From contig DLGU01000173.1 of NCBI GenBank assembly GCA_002482865.1, positions 1-8,316 of the forward strand: a stretch of 8,316 nt of DNA, given 5' to 3'. Made by a program: the position numbers and the translations under genes. Below are positions 5,472 through 8,316 of this stretch, piece after piece. The DNA comes from Porphyrobacter sp. UBA7686 (GTDB lineage: Bacteria > Pseudomonadota > Alphaproteobacteria > Sphingomonadales > Sphingomonadaceae). Under the pieces are notes generated by a model. That model saw only the letters and a list, made by a program, of their open reading frames with translations, was not told the origin of the DNA and made no database searches. Numbering within the stretch: position 1 is the first letter of the stretch; each line of letters starts with the position of its first letter.

Positions 5472-8006
5472 ATGAATGTCCGTTTGGTTCTTGCTTCTGG
5501 CGCGGCGCTCGGCGCCATTGCCCTGTCCTCGCCCGCTCTGGCACAGGACGCCCCCGCTTCTGAACCTGCTGCCGAGGAGGAAGGCGGGATCATCGTCACC
5601 GCTCGCCGCCAGTCAGAAAGCTTGCAGGACGTCCCCGCCGCCGTCACCGTGTTTGGCGCGGAAACGCTCGCCAAGACGGGCGTGCAGCGCGCGGATGACT
5701 TCATCCAGTTGACGCCTGGTGTCACCATCGTCACCGGCACGGCCGAAGCGGGCGATACCCAGATCAACATTCGCGGTATCAACGGCGCGCGCGACGCGGA
5801 AAGCTCGGTCGCGCTGGTAGTCGACGGCATCCTCAAGACCAACACCGCGCAATTGAACCAGAACCAGGGCACGCTGCGCCAGGTCGAAATCCTGAAGGGC
5901 CCGCAAGGCGCGCTCTATGGCCGCAACGCAGCGGCGGGCGCGATTGTGCTGCAAACGCTGAAGCCCGGCGATGCGCTGGAAGGCGGGATGCTGGTGCGGG
6001 CCGCGCAGGACAACACCTACCTGGCCAATGGCTTCATCTCGACCCCGATTGGCGACACGGCGGGGCTGGTGCTCTCGGCCAATTATTCGACCACTGATGG
6101 CTTTTTCCGCAACAGCTTCCTCGGCAATTCCAAGACGATCGACGATCAGGAAGTGTTCGGCATCGACGGGCGCTTCGTCGCCGAACTGGGGCCGAACACC
6201 GAGCTCGACGTTAAGGCGCGCTATGCTGACCTGCGCGGCGCTTCGATCAACTTCAACGCCAGCTTCCACCTGCCCAACTTTGCGGCAGTGAACCCGGCGT
6301 TCTTTGAAGATGTGAACGAGCATCCCTTCGGCTTCTATTCCAACATCCGCCCGACCAATGATCAGGTGACCTTCGAAACCTCGGCCAAGGTCGAGCACGA
6401 GTTCGAAAGCACCACGCTGACGGCATGGGTGCTCTACAGTGATGTCGACCAGTCGCTCACCGCAGACAGCACCTCGGCCGACTTTGCCCGCTTCACCTTC
6501 CCCGGCGCGACGCCAGCGTCCGTGGCGGCGTCCAACGCCTGCTTTGCCAGCACCGCAGCGCTGACCGGATTCCCGCTGAACCAGCCGACCTTCATCGGCA
6601 ACAACCCGGTTCCGTTCATCTTCGACCCGGTCAATGGTTCGACCTTCGGCCCCTATAGCCCGACCACCTGCGACGGCACCCAGTTCCAGATCCGCAAGCA
6701 GGAAGATGTCAGCGGCGAAATCCGGCTCGCCTCGAACGGGGACGGGGCGATCAACTGGCAGGTCGGCGCCTATTACCTTCACATCGACCGCGAGGTGGGC
6801 GTGAGCCTTGGGGCGGACCTTGGCCGCGGCATCATCCGCGAGCTGTATAACGCGCCGGGGTCGGACAACCCGACCACCCAGCTTTACCACGATGCGTTCA
6901 AGACCGATGTCTATGCGGCCTTCGCATCGATCGATGCCGATGTGTCCGATCGCTTCAATGTCAGCTTTGCGGGCCGTTACGACATCGAGGATCGTCAGGT
7001 GTCGAGCCTTGTGCCGGCGGTGTTCGATCCGATCACGGGCGGGCCGATCAACCCCGGCCAGACCGTAGTTGGCGGCGCGGTTCAGCCGATCGCGCCGAAA
7101 TCGGAAACCTTCAAGCAGTTCCAGCCCAAGATTTCGCTGCGGTATGAATTGACCGACGACATCAACCTCTACGGCAACTGGGGGATCGGCTTCAAATCGG
7201 GCGGGTTCAATAATCAGGGTTCGGCAGCGATCGTCGACTCCGCGTTCAACGATTTCATCGGTACCAATGTGCTGATCGACGACCAGTACCGCAAGGAAGT
7301 CTCCAGCGCGTTTGAAGCCGGGATGAAGGGCACGTTGCTGGACGGCGCGGTGACCTTCGATCTGGCGGGCTACTACACCAAGGTCGAAGACATGCAGTTC
7401 TTCGAATTCTTCGTCGGCGGCTTCGGCCTGTTGCGCGTCGTCTCGAACATCGACGAGGTCGAACTGTACGGCGCCGAGCTGAACCTGTCGGCGGAAATCC
7501 TTGATGGCTGGACGGTGTTCGGTTCGGGCAACGTGACCGAAAGCGAAATCCTCGAAAACGCCTCGCGTCCGGTGACGGTGGGCAACAAGTCGCCCTATAC
7601 TGCCGATTACACAATCAACGTGGGCACCCAGCTTGATCTGCCGGTTTCGGACAGCATCGATTTCGTGACCCGCGCGGATTATCGCATCACCGGGCCGACG
7701 TGGTTCCACACGTTGCAGGATGATCCCAACCCGACCCTGTTCAGCGGGCTGCTGCCGGGTTCGGCGCTGGCGCTGCCGGCCTTCGTGGGTGATGCGGACT
7801 ACTCGGTCTCCCAGCGCGACACCTTTGGTGTGTTCGATCTGCGCGTCGGGTTGGATGCGGAGCGCTGGTCGATCACGGCCTATGCCGAAAACCTGTTCAA
7901 CGAGAAGTATCTGAACGAGGTCATCACCGCGGTCGAGTTCGGCGGATCGTTCATTTCGCCGGGTGCGCGTCAGCGCTTCGGGGTGGAGTTCGGCTACAAG
8001 TTCTAG
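5472..8006 (+). CDS. TonB-dependent outer-membrane receptor
   Basis: 844 residues, normal for a sphingomonad TonB-dependent receptor, which uses proton-motive energy through TonB-ExbBD to import a substrate across the outer membrane. Seen: a signal peptide with hydrophobic core and likely cleavage after PALA (A24); a TonB-box-like GGIIVTARR just before the plug; a plug domain at about 40-160 with VDGI, VEILKGPQGALYGRNAAAGA and INIRG motifs; and a 22-strand-type barrel to the C-terminus, which ends in FGYKF with the terminal Phe needed for outer-membrane assembly. No N-terminal secretin/STN signalling domain is present, so it is a transporter rather than a FecA-type sensor. Two cysteines (C357, C400) fall in what looks like a large external loop and may form a disulfide. 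Placement as last gene of a GntR-controlled catabolic operon suggests it imports that pathway's substrate. No siderophore or vitamin B12 gene is nearby. Confidence 0.95.
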   Translation: MNVRLVLASGAALGAIALSSPALAQDAPASEPAAEEEGGIIVTARRQSESLQDVPAAVTVFGAETLAKTGVQRADDFIQLTPGVTIVTGTAEAGDTQINIRGINGARDAESSVALVVDGILKTNTAQLNQNQGTLRQVEILKGPQGALYGRNAAAGAIVLQTLKPGDALEGGMLVRAAQDNTYLANGFISTPIGDTAGLVLSANYSTTDGFFRNSFLGNSKTIDDQEVFGIDGRFVAELGPNTELDVKARYADLRGASINFNASFHLPNFAAVNPAFFEDVNEHPFGFYSNIRPTNDQVTFETSAKVEHEFESTTLTAWVLYSDVDQSLTADSTSADFARFTFPGATPASVAASNACFASTAALTGFPLNQPTFIGNNPVPFIFDPVNGSTFGPYSPTTCDGTQFQIRKQEDVSGEIRLASNGDGAINWQVGAYYLHIDREVGVSLGADLGRGIIRELYNAPGSDNPTTQLYHDAFKTDVYAAFASIDADVSDRFNVSFAGRYDIEDRQVSSLVPAVFDPITGGPINPGQTVVGGAVQPIAPKSETFKQFQPKISLRYELTDDINLYGNWGIGFKSGGFNNQGSAAIVDSAFNDFIGTNVLIDDQYRKEVSSAFEAGMKGTLLDGAVTFDLAGYYTKVEDMQFFEFFVGGFGLLRVVSNIDEVELYGAELNLSAEILDGWTVFGSGNVTESEILENASRPVTVGNKSPYTADYTINVGTQLDLPVSDSIDFVTRADYRITGPTWFHTLQDDPNPTLFSGLLPGSALALPAFVGDADYSVSQRDTFGVFDLRVGLDAERWSITAYAENLFNEKYLNEVITAVEFGGSFISPGARQRFGVEFGYKF

Positions 8007-8043
8007 AATAACAAGAGCCCTTGCGGGCGTCGCAAAACCAATT

Positions 8044-8083
8044 GAAGCGCGCAGAGACGACCCGCTCTGCGCGCTTCTTTTTT
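8044..8083 (+). terminator. Intrinsic terminator of the rightward operon
   Basis: A perfect 13-bp GC-rich inverted repeat (GAAGCGCGCAGAG at 8044-8056 with CTCTGCGCGCTTC at 8065-8077) encloses an 8-nt loop and is followed by six T residues (8078-8083). It begins 37 nt after the receptor stop. On the minus strand the hairpin is followed by AATTGG rather than a T run, so it works mainly for rightward transcription, although it lies just past the convergent gene's stop. A smaller stem, GCCC-TTGC-GGGC (8017-8028), precedes it. Confidence 0.93.
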
Positions 8084-8090
8084 GCTCAGA

Positions 8091-8316
8091 TCAGGGCGCT
8101 GGTGTTGCCGTTGCCGGAGCCGTTGCTGGGGCCGCGGGCGCGCTCCACCATGACAGGGTCTGGTTGTCATGGGCCGATGTCCACACGCCCTTGGGTGTCC
8201 AGCGCAGCGCACCGCTGCCCACCGCATCGCCCATCCGCGCGCGGATCTTGAGCGTGGCGGGATCGATCACCACCATCGTCTGATCATCCGTGGTGCGCAG
8301 CCACACCGCGCCGCCA
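8091..8316 (-). CDS. C-terminal end of a beta-propeller-like protein (YVTN/Vgb type), N-terminus beyond window
   Basis: The last 74 complete codons before a TGA at 8091-8093; the frame stays open to the right edge, so the real start is outside (GTG 8306 is merely an internal valine). Seen: VWLRTTDDQTMVVIDPATLKI followed by a second GVWTSAHDNQTLSWW unit about 40 residues later. This resembles the VWVTN...V..IDPAT repeat of YVTN or virginiamycin-B-lyase-like propellers. A low-complexity Ala/Pro/Thr tail (APAAPATAPATATPAP) ends the protein. Such proteins are often periplasmic binding or scaffold proteins, and the true role is unknown. It is convergent with the receptor operon and separated from it by the terminator, so it is probably not part of the system. 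Confidence 0.7.
   Translation of the reverse strand, partial: GGAVWLRTTDDQTMVVIDPATLKIRARMGDAVGSGALRWTPKGVWTSAHDNQTLSWWSAPAAPATAPATATPAP

Noticed and set aside
5613..7709. Minus-strand open frame of 698 codons opposite the TonB receptor
   Set aside because: Its length comes from GC bias at third codon positions. The plus-strand receptor is complete with signal peptide, plug and terminal Phe.
1..8316. CRISPR arrays, tRNA or rRNA genes, insertion sequences, riboswitches
   Set aside because: No repeated spaced units, cloverleaf, transposase motifs or terminal inverted repeats were seen; all intergenic gaps are 120 bp or shorter.

Overview
The window looks like a chromosomal piece of a high-GC alphaproteobacterium, most likely a sphingomonad (Erythrobacter/Novosphingobium type). 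The reasons are GC-rich codon use on both strands, a large TonB-dependent receptor placed inside a catabolic operon, and the style of the signal peptide and plug domain. This assignment is inference; the window has no rRNA or other marker gene.

Layout, left to right. (1) Minus strand, 1-1922: a hydantoinase/oxoprolinase A (HyuA-type) subunit whose C-terminus runs off the left edge. (2) Minus, 1939-2847: an HMG-CoA-lyase-like DRE-TIM aldolase, 16 nt upstream of hyuA and in the same operon. (3) 2848-2967: a promoter region with the palindrome TTGTATACAA. (4) Minus, 2968 to about 3753: a GntR/FCD repressor. (5) 3754-3848: a divergent promoter region with a second copy of the same operator, identical over 12 bp. 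(6) Plus, 3849-5433: three genes joined by two TGATG overlaps, namely an Asp/Glu-racemase-superfamily protein that has lost both catalytic cysteines and two paralogous SnoaL/NTF2-like proteins. (7) Plus, 5472-8006: a TonB-dependent outer-membrane receptor with a strong ribosome binding site, 38 nt after the last small gene. (8) 8044-8083: a strong intrinsic terminator. (9) Minus, 8091-8316: the C-terminal end of a beta-propeller-like protein that seems unrelated.

Reading as a system: one GntR regulator sits between two operators, each lying in the -35/-10 spacer of a predicted promoter. One promoter drives hmgL-hyuA leftwards; the other drives the racemase-like gene, both SnoaL genes and the receptor rightwards. 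The simplest model is a substrate-induced uptake and catabolism regulon. The receptor imports a compound, the racemase-like and SnoaL-like proteins rearrange it, an ATP-dependent HyuA(B) step hydrolyses or carboxylates it, and the lyase cleaves an acyl-CoA product. The substrate cannot be read from the sequence. The most unusual points are the cysteine-free racemase homologue, the tandem SnoaL pair, and the combination of these families under one operator.
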